Origin: Saccharophagus degradans 2-40
GTDB taxonomy: Bacteria > Pseudomonadota > Gammaproteobacteria > Pseudomonadales > Cellvibrionaceae
NCBI RefSeq assembly: GCF_000013665.1
Contig: NC_007912.1
Coordinates: 2,404,501-2,468,500 of the forward strand
Reading direction: 5' to 3'
DNA length: 64,000 nt
Below the pieces are notes generated by a model. That model saw only the letters and a program-made list of their open reading frames with translations. It did not search any database and had not been told where the DNA came from. A program made the position numbers and the translations under genes. Every line of letters begins with the position of its first letter. Position 1 is the stretch's first letter. Positions 9,418 through 18,711 of this stretch are shown piece by piece.

Positions 9418-9555
9418 TTAGATGGTGTTCCCTAACTAGTAACGATTTAGCACAAAGTGACGTGAACGTATAAACACGGGTACGGTGTTGAATTGATTGC
9501 TTTTTAGACTCTATAACTTGGTAAGTTAAACCTGTTACATATAAAGGCAGAATCT

Positions 9556-9879
9556 ATGCGTACCTCAATGGTGGTTAGTGTACTATTGCTAGTCATTGCA
9601 GCGCTAGCTTGGCGCTTGTATTGCCAAACAATTGAATCGCAGGAGTTAGCTGTTAAAGTCGACGCTGCCAATGCTTATTCAAGGCAGCTAGAGTTAGATA
9701 TTTTGCGTTTAGAAGAGGCGCTGCAAAATGCACAAGCGAATACGCTTGAAAATAAGTTAAAGCGCACAAATGAACAATTATTAAACGGTTTTGATAGCTT
9801 GGTGGATGAGCTCAAAGAAAAACTTTCTGATGAGTTAAACGATAAAACCACTGAACCAAACCCAAATGATCCGTTTTAA
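9556..9879 (+). CDS. Hypothetical membrane-anchored coiled-coil protein
   Basis: A 107-residue protein of unknown function. An N-terminal hydrophobic helix (about 5-24) is followed by a heptad-rich region (ESQELAVKVDAANAYSRQLE onward) predicted to be coiled coil, then an acidic Lys-rich tail. This is a single-pass anchor or uncleaved signal with a periplasmic or cytoplasmic rod. It lies 22 bp upstream of another anchored protein and probably shares its transcript. Confidence 0.6.
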   Translation: MRTSMVVSVLLLVIAALAWRLYCQTIESQELAVKVDAANAYSRQLELDILRLEEALQNAQANTLENKLKRTNEQLLNGFDSLVDELKEKLSDELNDKTTEPNPNDPF

Positions 9880-9901
9880 TTTCACAGAGTAAGGATAAAA
9901 A

Positions 9902-10693
9902 ATGAAAGCATTTAAGGTTATTGGAATACTACTACTTATAATTGTTGGTCTGTTAGCGGCTGGCGGTTATTACTTGTATAGCAATCTTAACAGCTTGGTA
10001 AAAGAAGGCGTTGAAACCGTTGGGCCACAAGTTACCGGTACCAATGTAAATTTAAATAGCGTAGATATCGCCCTAAAAGATGCGCGTGCTCAGTTTAAGG
10101 GGTTCTCGGTGGCTAACCCAGCGGGTTTCACCACTGACAATGCATTTAGTTTTGAGGATATCGTATTCGATATTGATCCCAGTTCGCTGCAAACCGATGT
10201 AATTGTTATTGATGAAATGCGCATTTCAGGTGTAAGCATTACCGCAGAACAAAAAGGCTTGGATTCAAACCTGCAAGCACTACTTCGACAAATAAATGAA
10301 AACGTGGGTGGGGGCTCTACGCAACAAGAGCAGGCCGCTGAAGAAAGCGCAGGCAAAGAAATTAAACTAGCTATTAAAAAACTTGTCTTTAGCGATAACA
10401 AAGTAAATTTAGTTACCGAAAAGTACGGTGATTATGTGCTAGAAATGCCAATAATAGAGTCTGTAAATTTAGGTAGTGCTTCAAATGGTTTAACCCCTGC
10501 GCAAATGGGTAAAGCCATTGTGGACCCATTAATAAAACAAGCTAAAAAGACGGCGGAAAAACGCCTGAAAAAATTAGCAGAAGAAAATATTAAAGATAAA
10601 GCTGAAGCTAAAATGCAAGAAAAGCTAGACTCAGCCTTGGATGATGATGCCAAAGAAAAGTTAGACAAAGTTAAAGGCTTGTTTGGCAAATAA
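9902..10693 (+). CDS. Membrane-anchored AsmA-like protein of unknown function
   Basis: A 263-residue protein with an N-terminal helix (about 5-27) and a repeat-rich beta region. The opening (VTGTNVNLNSVDIALKDARA, then FKGFSVANPAGF, then FSFEDIVFDIDPSSL) resembles the start of AsmA/DUF748 proteins that bridge the periplasm. The C-terminal third is Lys/Glu/Ala-rich helix. It is much shorter than classical AsmA, so a lipid-transport role is only a guess. AAGGAT precedes the ATG. Confidence 0.6.
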   Translation: MKAFKVIGILLLIIVGLLAAGGYYLYSNLNSLVKEGVETVGPQVTGTNVNLNSVDIALKDARAQFKGFSVANPAGFTTDNAFSFEDIVFDIDPSSLQTDVIVIDEMRISGVSITAEQKGLDSNLQALLRQINENVGGGSTQQEQAAEESAGKEIKLAIKKLVFSDNKVNLVTEKYGDYVLEMPIIESVNLGSASNGLTPAQMGKAIVDPLIKQAKKTAEKRLKKLAEENIKDKAEAKMQEKLDSALDDDAKEKLDKVKGLFGK

Positions 10694-10725
10694 TTGAAGC
10701 GGTAATACTTTTGATTAACACCTAT

Positions 10726-11433
10726 ATGAGCCTCCCTCGAGAGGCTCTTGTTGTATTTGAAAACAGTGATTTTACGGTGTGTGCCAAACCTTCGGGTATT
10801 GGCATGCATGACGAACCCGGTGAGAAAGGTTTTGTTACTCTGGTGCGTACTGTACTGGGTGATTCGGCGTTATTGCCTGCCCATCGTTTAGATAAACCCA
10901 CATCTGGCCTATGTATATTCGCCAAGTCTTCTGGCGCTGCAGCCCAATTTGGACAATTGTTCGAGCGCAAACTCGTTACAAAATACTACCTTGCCATTAC
11001 GTCTAAAAAGCCAGCAAAAAAACAAGGGGCAATTATCGGCGATATGGTTAAAACGCGTAATGGTAGCTGGAAGTTAACAGCGGCTAAAACTAACCCAGCA
11101 ATAACACATTTTTTTAGTTTCGCGCTGGCAAGTGGTATGCGGTTAATCCTGTTAAAGCCTTCAACGGGTAAAACCCATCAGTTACGAGTAGCTCTTAAAG
11201 CGCTAGGCGCCGCCATTATTGGCGATGAGCGTTATGGCGGTGAGCCTAGCGATCGCTTGTACTTACATGCCTATCAGTTAGAGTTTGAGTTTAACGGCGA
11301 GCGCCATTCATTTAAATGCAAGCCAACCAGTGGCGAGTTATTTTTAAGCGAAGCGTTTAGCTCTGCGTTAATTGATATTGGCGATGCGCCTTCTCATGCA
11401 TGGCCCACTGTAAAAAATAAAAAGCCTCTATAA
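10726..11433 (+). CDS. RluA-family pseudouridine synthase
   Basis: Isomerises uridine to pseudouridine in RNA. The catalytic Asp sits in HRLDKPTSGL (motif II). The opening (VVFENSDFTVCAKPSGIGMH) and KPSTGKTHQLRVALKALG are typical of the RluA superfamily. No S4 domain is present. I chose ATG 10726; TTG 10711 in frame is an alternative. At about 235 residues it belongs to the short Rlu subgroup rather than RluC/RluD. The target RNA cannot be inferred. The next gene begins immediately after its TAA. Confidence 0.85.
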   Translation: MSLPREALVVFENSDFTVCAKPSGIGMHDEPGEKGFVTLVRTVLGDSALLPAHRLDKPTSGLCIFAKSSGAAAQFGQLFERKLVTKYYLAITSKKPAKKQGAIIGDMVKTRNGSWKLTAAKTNPAITHFFSFALASGMRLILLKPSTGKTHQLRVALKALGAAIIGDERYGGEPSDRLYLHAYQLEFEFNGERHSFKCKPTSGELFLSEAFSSALIDIGDAPSHAWPTVKNKKPL

Positions 11434-13152
11434 ATGCAGAATATTCTTTGGTTGAAGCGAATTAGCTTTTTGTTGCTTGCTTGTTGTGTACTAGCGACTT
11501 GTACGTATTTAATTATTCAGCACAACGATGTGGCAGGGCGCTTAAGCCTAACGCCTAATAAAAGCACTGCAATAGGTGAAGGTGGGCATTGGGATAACCC
11601 AGCGATAAAAAAAGTGCCTTGTACAAGTACAGTAGAGAAGGATTTTAGCTTGGACTGTGGTGTGCTAACTACAAATATCAGCCGTGGGCAGTTCGAACTT
11701 GGTTTTGCCGTACTTAAGATTAAAGCACCCATATCACGCAAAAGGCATGTTGAAGCTGGTAGCGCCCAAAAAGCGCCTGTTATATACCTAGAGGGCGGGC
11801 CGGGAGTAGGTGGCGCTACCGAGCAAGCGAATATCGATTTTTGGCAGGTGTTTTTAAAGGATGCCGCTTTGCCGCGAGAAATTGTTCTAATAAATACGCG
11901 CGGCACTAAAGGCGCCTTGCCTTACTTTGATTGCGCTGAATTAGCTACAGAGCAGCTGCGCTTGTTAACAACAAGTACATCGATAAGTGATGAAATTGCG
12001 TTAATGGCTAGCTTGCAGAAAAAGTGTGTGGCCCAATACCATGCATTTTTACAGGCACAGGTGCCTTTTACAAAAAATGAACAACATCCTGGCATAGGGC
12101 TACTTAGTTCTCACTACTCTAAAGGTGATGTTACTCAGCTAATGCGGGCATTGGGCTATGAAAAGTGGCACCTTTGGGGCGGGTCTTACGGTGGCAGGCT
12201 GGCGTTGCTTGCAGGGCAGAGTAAAGAGGTAGTCTCTATTGTTTTAGATTCACCCTATTTGTTTCAGTCCGGGAATCTATTAAGTTTTCCTCAGCTAGAA
12301 TTAAAAGCTAGAAAGCATCATATGCAATTGTATGAGGAGTTCTTAGTTGCTTTAGAGCCGAAAGATGCTGAAGTATTTCCCGCTAGTTACCAACAGCTAG
12401 TACAGGCCGTATTGAATAAACTTGAGTCTTCAGCGCAGCCAGTAGAGATTACTTTGTTTGAGCAGCCGATTAAAAAACTTGTATTTACTGAGATGGACTT
12501 AATAAGTATTGAGTTTACTGTGCTTTACGATAGTGCACTGTGGCCAAGCTATTACTGGTTTCTGCTTAATTTTATTGAGGAGCCGACGCCTTTTAATGAG
12601 CAGTTTGCAACCCAGTTTGATACAAAGCTCGTGTTAGATGCGTATCTATTCAATTTTGACACAGAATTTTTTAACTTGGCCACCTATACCGCGGTGGAAT
12701 GTTTGGATAACGACTTGCCTGATTCGTCACTATTTAAAAAAGAAGTTGATCTAGTGGCAGAAGAGTATTTTCCAAAGAGTAGCTACCGCAGTAGCGAAGC
12801 TCGAAACGCCGACATCACTAACTGGAAGCAGTTTTGGTTGGAGTTTGAAGATAGTTACGTCTGTAGCGACAGTATCTTTAACGCTCGTGACTCGGTACAT
12901 ACTGCCGCTTATCCTACTGTACCTTTATTAGTATTAGCAGGGGACAAGGACCCGGTAACCCCCGCGGCTACACTTAGAGAGTTACCTATGCGTGATAATG
13001 TTTATACAAAGGTATTGCGCAATTGGGGGCACGGTGTATTGCTAAGTTATGGGTGTGAACCCACATTACTTACTAAAACCTTAGAAGCATTTGAGGCTGG
13101 CGAGCCGATAGCACCAGAGGCAATGTGTGAGTTGGATTATTTTGAAGGGTAA
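11434..13152 (+). CDS. Exported alpha/beta hydrolase (S33-type peptidase, TAP-like C-terminus)
   Basis: A 572-residue secreted or membrane-tethered hydrolase. The N-terminus has a hydrophobic segment (about 8-28). The lipase/peptidase features are EGGPGVGG (oxyanion region), the nucleophile elbow GGSYGGR (GxSxG), an Asp in VLAGDKDPVTP and a catalytic His in RNWGHGV. This is the layout of proline-iminopeptidase/tripeptidyl-aminopeptidase relatives. The start ATG directly abuts the previous stop, so the pseudouridine synthase, this gene and the following methyltransferase form a likely operon. Confidence 0.82.
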   Translation: MQNILWLKRISFLLLACCVLATCTYLIIQHNDVAGRLSLTPNKSTAIGEGGHWDNPAIKKVPCTSTVEKDFSLDCGVLTTNISRGQFELGFAVLKIKAPISRKRHVEAGSAQKAPVIYLEGGPGVGGATEQANIDFWQVFLKDAALPREIVLINTRGTKGALPYFDCAELATEQLRLLTTSTSISDEIALMASLQKKCVAQYHAFLQAQVPFTKNEQHPGIGLLSSHYSKGDVTQLMRALGYEKWHLWGGSYGGRLALLAGQSKEVVSIVLDSPYLFQSGNLLSFPQLELKARKHHMQLYEEFLVALEPKDAEVFPASYQQLVQAVLNKLESSAQPVEITLFEQPIKKLVFTEMDLISIEFTVLYDSALWPSYYWFLLNFIEEPTPFNEQFATQFDTKLVLDAYLFNFDTEFFNLATYTAVECLDNDLPDSSLFKKEVDLVAEEYFPKSSYRSSEARNADITNWKQFWLEFEDSYVCSDSIFNARDSVHTAAYPTVPLLVLAGDKDPVTPAATLRELPMRDNVYTKVLRNWGHGVLLSYGCEPTLLTKTLEAFEAGEPIAPEAMCELDYFEG

Positions 13153-13155
13153 CCC

Positions 13156-14031
13156 ATGGCATTAATTTGGGAGAAAAAGATAAAAGGTGTTACCTATCAA
13201 GTTATAACGGCGGGTAGCAGTGTGCGCCTATACACCAACAAAGTATTTCATAGCCAGTGGAACCCAAATGCTGTGTTGTGTGGTGGGGTGTGGGATTTGC
13301 TGCTATTACCCGCTTTTATGCTCGCTAAGCCCACCCAAATAAAAAACGTTTTAGTGCTTGGTGTGGGCGGCGGCGCCGTAATTAGGGCTTTATCACACTG
13401 TTTAGGGCCGAATAATATTACCGGAGTGGATTTGGATGCTACCCACTTATCTATTGCTAAACGCTTTTTTGGTGTTAAAACTATTGCTATAGATCAGTCT
13501 AGAATTAAGCAGGCCCATAACAAAGCGCCTAAAGTTAAAAGTCTTCACGCAAGTACAGTTAGTGCTCAGCATAATAATGCTGGCCCCATTGAATGTAGGT
13601 TAGTGCATGCGGAAGCGAAAGCATGGCTTGAAAATAATCAAACCAAATACGACCTTATTATCGAAGATATCTTTAAAGAGGATGACAAAGGCCAACCCAT
13701 TAGAGCCGTTGAGGCAAGTGTAGAGTGGTTGGCATTGCTGCGAAAATCGCTTACTAAAAAAGGCCTGTTAGTAATGAATTTTGAAGGCCAAGCTAGCTGG
13801 CAAAAAGCGAAGCAAACTGCAAAAAAGCAGGGGTTTTTTAATAGTGATGACTCGGCTAAGTATATAAACTGTGCAAAGCTTGCCTTGCCCCAATACGAAA
13901 ATAGAATGGGCGTATTTAGCCTTTGCCCGTTAGATAAGCGCTTATTGCCTACACATGCCAAAATGTATGCAAACGTTACTCAGGCTAAATGGGATAAAAT
14001 GGGCTACAGCATTACCCCGTATAAAATTTGA
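13156..14031 (+). CDS. Spermidine-synthase-like methyltransferase-fold protein
   Basis: A 291-residue protein with a Rossmann-like SAM-binding core: motif I VLVLGVGGGAVIRAL, an acidic residue after the second strand (ITGVDLDATHLSIAKRFFG), and YDLIIEDIFKED where polyamine synthases have their catalytic aspartates. It lacks the N-terminal beta domain of true SpeE, so aminopropyl transfer is not assured. GAAGGG precedes the ATG, 4 nt after the upstream hydrolase. Confidence 0.75.
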   Translation: MALIWEKKIKGVTYQVITAGSSVRLYTNKVFHSQWNPNAVLCGGVWDLLLLPAFMLAKPTQIKNVLVLGVGGGAVIRALSHCLGPNNITGVDLDATHLSIAKRFFGVKTIAIDQSRIKQAHNKAPKVKSLHASTVSAQHNNAGPIECRLVHAEAKAWLENNQTKYDLIIEDIFKEDDKGQPIRAVEASVEWLALLRKSLTKKGLLVMNFEGQASWQKAKQTAKKQGFFNSDDSAKYINCAKLALPQYENRMGVFSLCPLDKRLLPTHAKMYANVTQAKWDKMGYSITPYKI

Positions 14032-14074
14032 CGTTATACTCAGCCACATGTTTTTACATTAAATAGGAGTTTTT

Positions 14075-14323
14075 ATGAGCACAGTTTACTGGATAGATGT
14101 ACGCGAAGCTGATGAGTACGCATCAGGCCATCACCCTCAAGCGGTAAATATACCGTATGAGTCTATTGGTGCGCGTATAGGTGAGGTAACAGAAGATAAA
14201 GATGCCGATATACGTGTGTATTGCCGTACTGGACGGCGCTCTGGTATCGCAAAAGATACGCTTAATGCGCTAGGGTTTACGAAGGTTACCAATGAAGGTG
14301 GCATAGAAGACGTATTGAAGTAG
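14075..14323 (+). CDS. Single-domain rhodanese
   Basis: An 82-residue sulfurtransferase. The active-site loop YCRTGRRSG contains the persulfide-forming Cys, and the family opening WIDVREADEYASGHHPQAVNIPY is intact. No signal peptide is present, so it is cytoplasmic, unlike PspE. TAGGAG lies 8 nt before the ATG. The sulfur acceptor is unknown. Confidence 0.9.
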   Translation: MSTVYWIDVREADEYASGHHPQAVNIPYESIGARIGEVTEDKDADIRVYCRTGRRSGIAKDTLNALGFTKVTNEGGIEDVLK

Positions 14324-14338
14324 TGACTAGCCAACTAA

Positions 14339-14360
14339 GCGGTACCCGTTAGGATACCGC
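14339..14360. terminator. Hairpin between rhodanese and rRNA methyltransferase genes
   Basis: Inverted repeat GCGGTA / TACCGC with an extra CC/GG pair inside, between two convergent stops. There is no clear T-run, so termination strength is uncertain. Confidence 0.45.
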
Positions 14361-14366
14361 AATACT

Positions 14367-15452
14367 TCAATGGGCTAATCGAACAATTTTGAAGATTTTG
14401 TCGTCTTGTAGTTTTTCTACTTGTTTAAAATAGGGCATTGCAAGTTTTTCTAAGGGAATAAAGCTGTTTACCACAAATAATGCCTCACCACTTTTGCTTA
14501 GCTTGCGCGCAGTGCTTTTTAAAAACAAATCTGATAACTCTCTACTCGTTTCAAAACCCTTGTGAAAAGGGGGGTTGCAAACTACCAAATCAAACATCCC
14601 TTGGATTGATTGAGCGCAATCGTCTGCTACTACTTGAGCGGCTTCAGCCAAATTATTTGTAATTAAATTTTGTTGCGTTGCTAATACCGCAGCGGCGTTG
14701 TTATCTGTTGCTGTTAGCGAGCGGCAATGCAAGGTTTTAACGGCTATTGAGAGGTAGCCAGAGCCACAGCCTAAGTCTAATACTGTATGCTCTTTTAAGT
14801 TGTTGTACCGCTGTTTAATAAACGCAATAAGCTGCTGAGTTGCCAGATCAAACTTTTTCCAGCCATACACCCCGGGTTTGCTCTGCATGGGTAAGTCGCA
14901 GCATATTGCAACCTCGCGCAATGCATTGTAATTGCTAGAATCTAGTGGTGTAGAGGTGTTTTCTGTTGTGTGTGCATTCGCTATACCAAAATATAGCTCG
15001 CCTTCTTTTTTTGTTTTTACATTTAGCCCCAGTTGTTTGCTTAGTTTATCTAAGTAAGTTTTAGTACCTTCGTTTTTTCTTCCGGCAATTACTAGAGCAG
15101 CAGTTGGCTGTAAAATAGCAGCAGCGTTATTTAAAACGTGGTGTACAACGGGCTTCTCTTTCGAAACGCGGTAGAAAATAGCATCAACGCCTTGAATGTT
15201 TAGTTGGCTAAAGTCGAAATCAGAAAAGTGTAAATGTAACTGTTCATTCTGGCTTGCGTAGTGGGTGAGTGTTAAATCATAACGGTTTGTTATTATCGTT
15301 ACACATATGGATGGCGCTATACCTAATAATGAATCGAAATCCTTTGGCTCAAAATGGAAGCCGTCATCTATAATCCATAGAAAGTGCGCGTTTACATTGT
15401 GGCGGGCCAGCTGTTTGGCATAGTTTATAAAGTAGCGTGATATGGCAGGCAT
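14367..15452 (-). CDS. RsmC/RlmG-type rRNA guanine-N2 methyltransferase
   Basis: A 361-residue SAM-dependent methyltransferase. The C-terminal half carries motif I VLDLGCGSGYLSIAV and the N-methyltransferase motif VVCNPPFHKGF, diagnostic for RsmC/RlmG/RlmF-like enzymes. The N-terminal half is a degenerate methyltransferase-like domain, as in RsmC. RsmC (16S G1207) and RlmG (23S G1835) cannot be separated safely by eye. Its ATG overlaps the stop of the upstream RsuA-like gene (TAATG), coupling two ribosome-modifying enzymes. Confidence 0.82.
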   Translation of the reverse strand: MPAISRYFINYAKQLARHNVNAHFLWIIDDGFHFEPKDFDSLLGIAPSICVTIITNRYDLTLTHYASQNEQLHLHFSDFDFSQLNIQGVDAIFYRVSKEKPVVHHVLNNAAAILQPTAALVIAGRKNEGTKTYLDKLSKQLGLNVKTKKEGELYFGIANAHTTENTSTPLDSSNYNALREVAICCDLPMQSKPGVYGWKKFDLATQQLIAFIKQRYNNLKEHTVLDLGCGSGYLSIAVKTLHCRSLTATDNNAAAVLATQQNLITNNLAEAAQVVADDCAQSIQGMFDLVVCNPPFHKGFETSRELSDLFLKSTARKLSKSGEALFVVNSFIPLEKLAMPYFKQVEKLQDDKIFKIVRLAH

Positions 15453-16180
15453 TAATTTATAGCCTCAATTTCTTCGTTCGTAAGGTGGCGCCATTGGCCA
15501 GGCTTAAGGTTTGTGTCTAGCTCTATCGCCCCAATAGCTTCGCGGTGTAATTTAACAACGCAAGTGCCAACCTTCACAAACATACGTTTCACCTGGTGAA
15601 AGCGACCTTCTTGAATAGAGAGCAATACTTCGGTGTTACTTATAAGCTCCACAGTAGCGGGCAGGGTGGCCGCTTTTTCGCCATGAAGCATTACTCCCTC
15701 GCTGAGTAATTTAATGGCTGCATCATCCAGTGGCTTTTCAAGTTTAACGCGATACCGCTTAAAACAGGCTTTATTGGGGGAGGTCACACGGTGATTCCAC
15801 TCGCCATTATCGGTTAACAAAACTAACCCTGTTGTGTCTACATCTAGTCGCCCAGCTATTTGCAAACTTTGCGCGCGGTATTTAGGTGGGGTTTGATCAC
15901 TTTGTCGTGCATGCTGCTCGGTTATTAAATCAACAACGGGTGAGTGAATGTTATCCTTATTGGCGCAAACATAACCTGTTGGTTTGTTGAGCATAATATA
16001 AAGCGGTTTAATCGCTTCGATTATTTCGCCATCTATGCGAACGGTATTTAGATTTGTTACTGTAAAACTAGGGTCGGTTGTGATTTTTTTGTCGACGCAC
16101 ACAGTTTTATTTTTAATTAGCCGTTTAACTTCTGTGCGGGAATATGAGCTGTTATTGGCGATAAATTTATCTAAGCGCAT
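15452..16180 (-). CDS. RsuA-family pseudouridine synthase
   Basis: A 242-residue rRNA pseudouridine synthase. The N-terminal S4 RNA-binding domain is RLDKFIANNSSYSRTEVKRL. The catalytic domain has YIMLNKPTGYVCA and the Asp-containing GRLDVDTTGLVLLTDNG. The ending EGRFHQVKRMF is typical. RsuA (16S U516) is the closest named relative, though RluE/RluF-type members look similar. Translationally coupled to the downstream methyltransferase. Confidence 0.88.
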   Translation of the reverse strand: MRLDKFIANNSSYSRTEVKRLIKNKTVCVDKKITTDPSFTVTNLNTVRIDGEIIEAIKPLYIMLNKPTGYVCANKDNIHSPVVDLITEQHARQSDQTPPKYRAQSLQIAGRLDVDTTGLVLLTDNGEWNHRVTSPNKACFKRYRVKLEKPLDDAAIKLLSEGVMLHGEKAATLPATVELISNTEVLLSIQEGRFHQVKRMFVKVGTCVVKLHREAIGAIELDTNLKPGQWRHLTNEEIEAIN

Positions 16181-16249
16181 ATTTTTTATACCGCAAGCAT
16201 GGTTTGTAGGTTTTGTATTGGGAAGCTTTTAAACATGAAGCCAAAAGAC

Positions 16250-16280
16250 TTGCTGACCGCCGTAAATGGCAAGTCAGCAA
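16250..16280 (-). terminator. Probable terminator after folD
   Basis: Stem TTGCTGAC / GTCAGCAA with a 15-nt loop, followed on the minus strand by GTCTTTT. It is placed just downstream of the folD stop. Confidence 0.45.
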
Positions 16281-16297
16281 TAGATTGCAGCTAGCTT

Positions 16298-17140
16298 TTA
16301 GCCTAATTTCTTTTGCGCAGAATCAACTGTTTGATAAATAAGCGTATTGATTGTCATTGGGCCAACACCGCCAGGCACTGGTGTAATAGCCGCAGCGCGA
16401 TCGGCTAAAGGCGCAAGTTCTATGTCGCCTACACCACCGGGGTGATAACCCGCATCCACAACAACTGCGCCGTCTTTTATCCATTCCGCTTTAATAAATT
16501 CTGGTTTACCTACAGCGCCCACAACGATATCTGCCTGTTTAATGTGCGCTTCTAAATTTTGTGTGCGCGAGTGGCAAATAGTTACGGTCGCATTAGCGTT
16601 TAACAGCATCGCTGCCATCGGTTTGCCAAGAATAGGGCTTCTACCTACTACAACCGCGTGTTTGCCGTTCAGTTCGATGTTATAGGCTTCTAGAAGGCGC
16701 ATAATACCTTTAGGGGTAGCACAGCCATATGCCTCTTCGCCCATCGCCATACGCCCAAAGCCTAAGCAGGTAACGCCGTCTACGTCTTTTTCCAAAGCAA
16801 TTGCATCAAAGCATGCGCGCTCGTCAATTTGCTCTGGTACTGGGTGCTGCAACAATATCCCATGAACCGCTGGGTTCGCATTGAGTTCGTTAATTTTTGC
16901 AAGCAGCTGCTCAGTGGTGGTACTGGTAGGCATTTCAACTTTTAAGGATTCCATACCAATACGGCTACACGCATTGCCTTTCATTTTTACATAAGTGGCA
17001 GAGGCTGGGTCATCGCCAACCAATATGGTTGCGAGGATAGGCGTGTGGCCCGAACTTGCTTTTAATTTGTCCACACATTGCGTGAGTTCATCTTCAGTTT
17101 TTTTAGCAAGTGCTTTGCCGTCCAAAATAAGTGCTGACAT
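16298..17140 (-). CDS. folD: Bifunctional methylene-THF dehydrogenase/cyclohydrolase
   Basis: Interconverts 5,10-methylene-THF and 10-formyl-THF with NADP. Seen: the catalytic [13 protein letters not shown] (Lys of the YxxxK motif), [19 protein letters not shown], the NADP site [12 protein letters not shown] and the C-terminal [11 protein letters not shown]. Length (280) is standard. AGGAATCAACC precedes the ATG. It lies upstream of, and divergent from, the tRNA cluster. Confidence 0.97.
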   Translation of the reverse strand: MSALILDGKALAKKTEDELTQCVDKLKASSGHTPILATILVGDDPASATYVKMKGNACSRIGMESLKVEMPTSTTTEQLLAKINELNANPAVHGILLQHPVPEQIDERACFDAIALEKDVDGVTCLGFGRMAMGEEAYGCATPKGIMRLLEAYNIELNGKHAVVVGRSPILGKPMAAMLLNANATVTICHSRTQNLEAHIKQADIVVGAVGKPEFIKAEWIKDGAVVVDAGYHPGGVGDIELAPLADRAAAITPVPGGVGPMTINTLIYQTVDSAQKKLG

Positions 17141-17272
17141 AGTTGGTTGATTCCTCGATAACGTAGGGCTTGCAAAGTAAAGTAGGCTAGCGCAAAGGCT
17201 ATAAGTTTTAGTTTTAACTGGGGCGCATTTTCACATAGCTTGCACAAGAAACAAAATATTTTAAAAAGAGCG

Positions 17273-17301
17273 TTGACGAGATCGAAGCCCCTATGTATTA
17301 T
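17273..17301 (+). promoter_or_regulatory. Promoter of the tRNA cluster
   Basis: -35 TTGACG at 17273-17278, 17-bp spacer, -10 TATTAT at 17296-17301, followed by a GC-rich stretch (GCACGCC) like the discriminators of stringently controlled stable-RNA promoters. It lies 36 bp before tRNA-Pro. Confidence 0.8.
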
Positions 17302-17337
17302 GCACGCCTCTTGAGATTGGCAGCTAGCCAAACCGAT

Positions 17338-17414
17338 CGGAGTGTAGCGCAGCCTGGTAGCGCGTCTGCTTTGGGAGCAGAATGTCGGGGGTTCGAATCC
17401 CTCCACTCCGACCA
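17338..17414 (+). tRNA. tRNA-Pro (anticodon TGG)
   Basis: Acceptor CGGAGTG pairs with CACTCCG. The anticodon loop TTTGGGA gives TGG, the T-loop is GGTTCGAATCC, and the CCA end is encoded (17412-17414). All arms pair. Confidence 0.95.
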
Positions 17415-17498
17415 CTCAAGAAATTCCTTATTACGCTAAAGCAAACAAGAGTTAAACTTCTTGTGGTAGGCTTCTGAGGTTTGCGCAAGATTGCTAAT

Positions 17499-17575
<77 letters not shown>

Positions 17576-17600
17576 TTAAGTTTTGCGTAGGTTTTACAGT

Positions 17601-17677
17601 GGTGATTGTAGCTCAGTTGGTAGAGCCCTGGATTGTGATTCCAGTCGTCGGGGGTTCGAGTCCCCTCAGTCACCCCA
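17601..17677 (+). tRNA. tRNA-His (anticodon GTG)
   Basis: The extra G at position -1 (17601) opposite C73 is encoded, as expected for tRNA-His. Acceptor GTGATTG pairs with CAGTCAC including one G-U pair. The anticodon loop TTGTGAT gives GTG. CCA is encoded. Confidence 0.95.
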
Positions 17678-17780
17678 TTCCCTTTCTCTTCCTTTATACA
17701 GTTCTCACTGCATTGCCTAGATTTGTTATATCTATTCATTCTTTTATAATCGCGTCTGTATCGTCAGTCGGTAGGTAAAA

Positions 17781-18608
17781 ATGGAACATTTAGATAGGCT
17801 CATCGAAATTGCCACCTCGCGCGGCCTGGTTACAACCTTTCTTATATTGGCAGCAGCTGTAATCGGTCGCTGGACGATTCGACGTTTTATTGTTAAAAAT
17901 GATGCACTTTCGCCGACATTAAAGGCAAAATGGGGCAAACTTGCCCAAAATCTAATTGTTTTTCTCACGCTTTTTGCTCTTGTTCTAGAGTGGGCGCCTC
18001 AGCTTCGAACCTTCGCCTTATCGCTAACTGCTGTTGCTGTAGCCATTGTCATTGCTCTTAAAGAGATAATTCTCTGCTTAACTGGTGCCGTTATGCGTAC
18101 CAGCTCCTCAGTGAAGGTAGGGGATGTGATAGATATTCAAGGCTGTAAAGGGCGGGCGGTTGAGTTGACGCTGCTTAGTACTATTATTGCGCAGCTGAAT
18201 GATGATGACTTGCCTACTGGGCGTCGCATTACATTGCCTAACAGTGTATTTCTGAGCAATCACTTCGCTACTAGTAAGGCGAATACAAAACTTATCCCGC
18301 TAAATATAAGCTTTGTTATGGAGCCCAACTATAAGGTGGCTAACAAAGTAAAAGAAGAGCTTGGGTTAGCGCTCAATCGTGTATGGGAGAGCGTGCAGGC
18401 ATCACCAGCATTTTTGCAAGCTGTGAGTGCGGAATTTAGCGATAATGCCGACTTTGAACCGACTATCCGTTTAACAACCGCAAATGACGCCAAGCTGGCG
18501 TTCAAAATCCATATTTTATGTGCGCCAGAAGACCGCAATAATGTGGAAAGCAACTTAAGCGAGTCCTTTTTTACAATCGTCTCACAACTCTCCAGAAAGC
18601 CAGATTAG
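17781..18608 (+). CDS. Small MscS-type mechanosensitive channel
   Basis: A 275-residue inner-membrane protein with three transmembrane segments (about 15-35, 58-75, 78-108). The last resembles the pore-lining TM3 with small residues (SLTAVAVAIVIALKEIILCLTGAVM), followed by the beta domain VKVGDVIDIQGCKGRAVELTLL and LPNSVFLSNHF, both typical of MscS. The alpha/beta C-terminal domain is short. A role in osmotic protection is inferred from the family. Confidence 0.83.
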   Translation: MEHLDRLIEIATSRGLVTTFLILAAAVIGRWTIRRFIVKNDALSPTLKAKWGKLAQNLIVFLTLFALVLEWAPQLRTFALSLTAVAVAIVIALKEIILCLTGAVMRTSSSVKVGDVIDIQGCKGRAVELTLLSTIIAQLNDDDLPTGRRITLPNSVFLSNHFATSKANTKLIPLNISFVMEPNYKVANKVKEELGLALNRVWESVQASPAFLQAVSAEFSDNADFEPTIRLTTANDAKLAFKIHILCAPEDRNNVESNLSESFFTIVSQLSRKPD

Positions 18609-18711
18609 TAATATTGCTGTCATTACAGCTACTTAGCTGGCATGTAGGCGCGATCTAGCCCCTGCAAAGCGTTATTTCTAATCTATACTTTAGGCATATT
18701 TCAGGTGAATT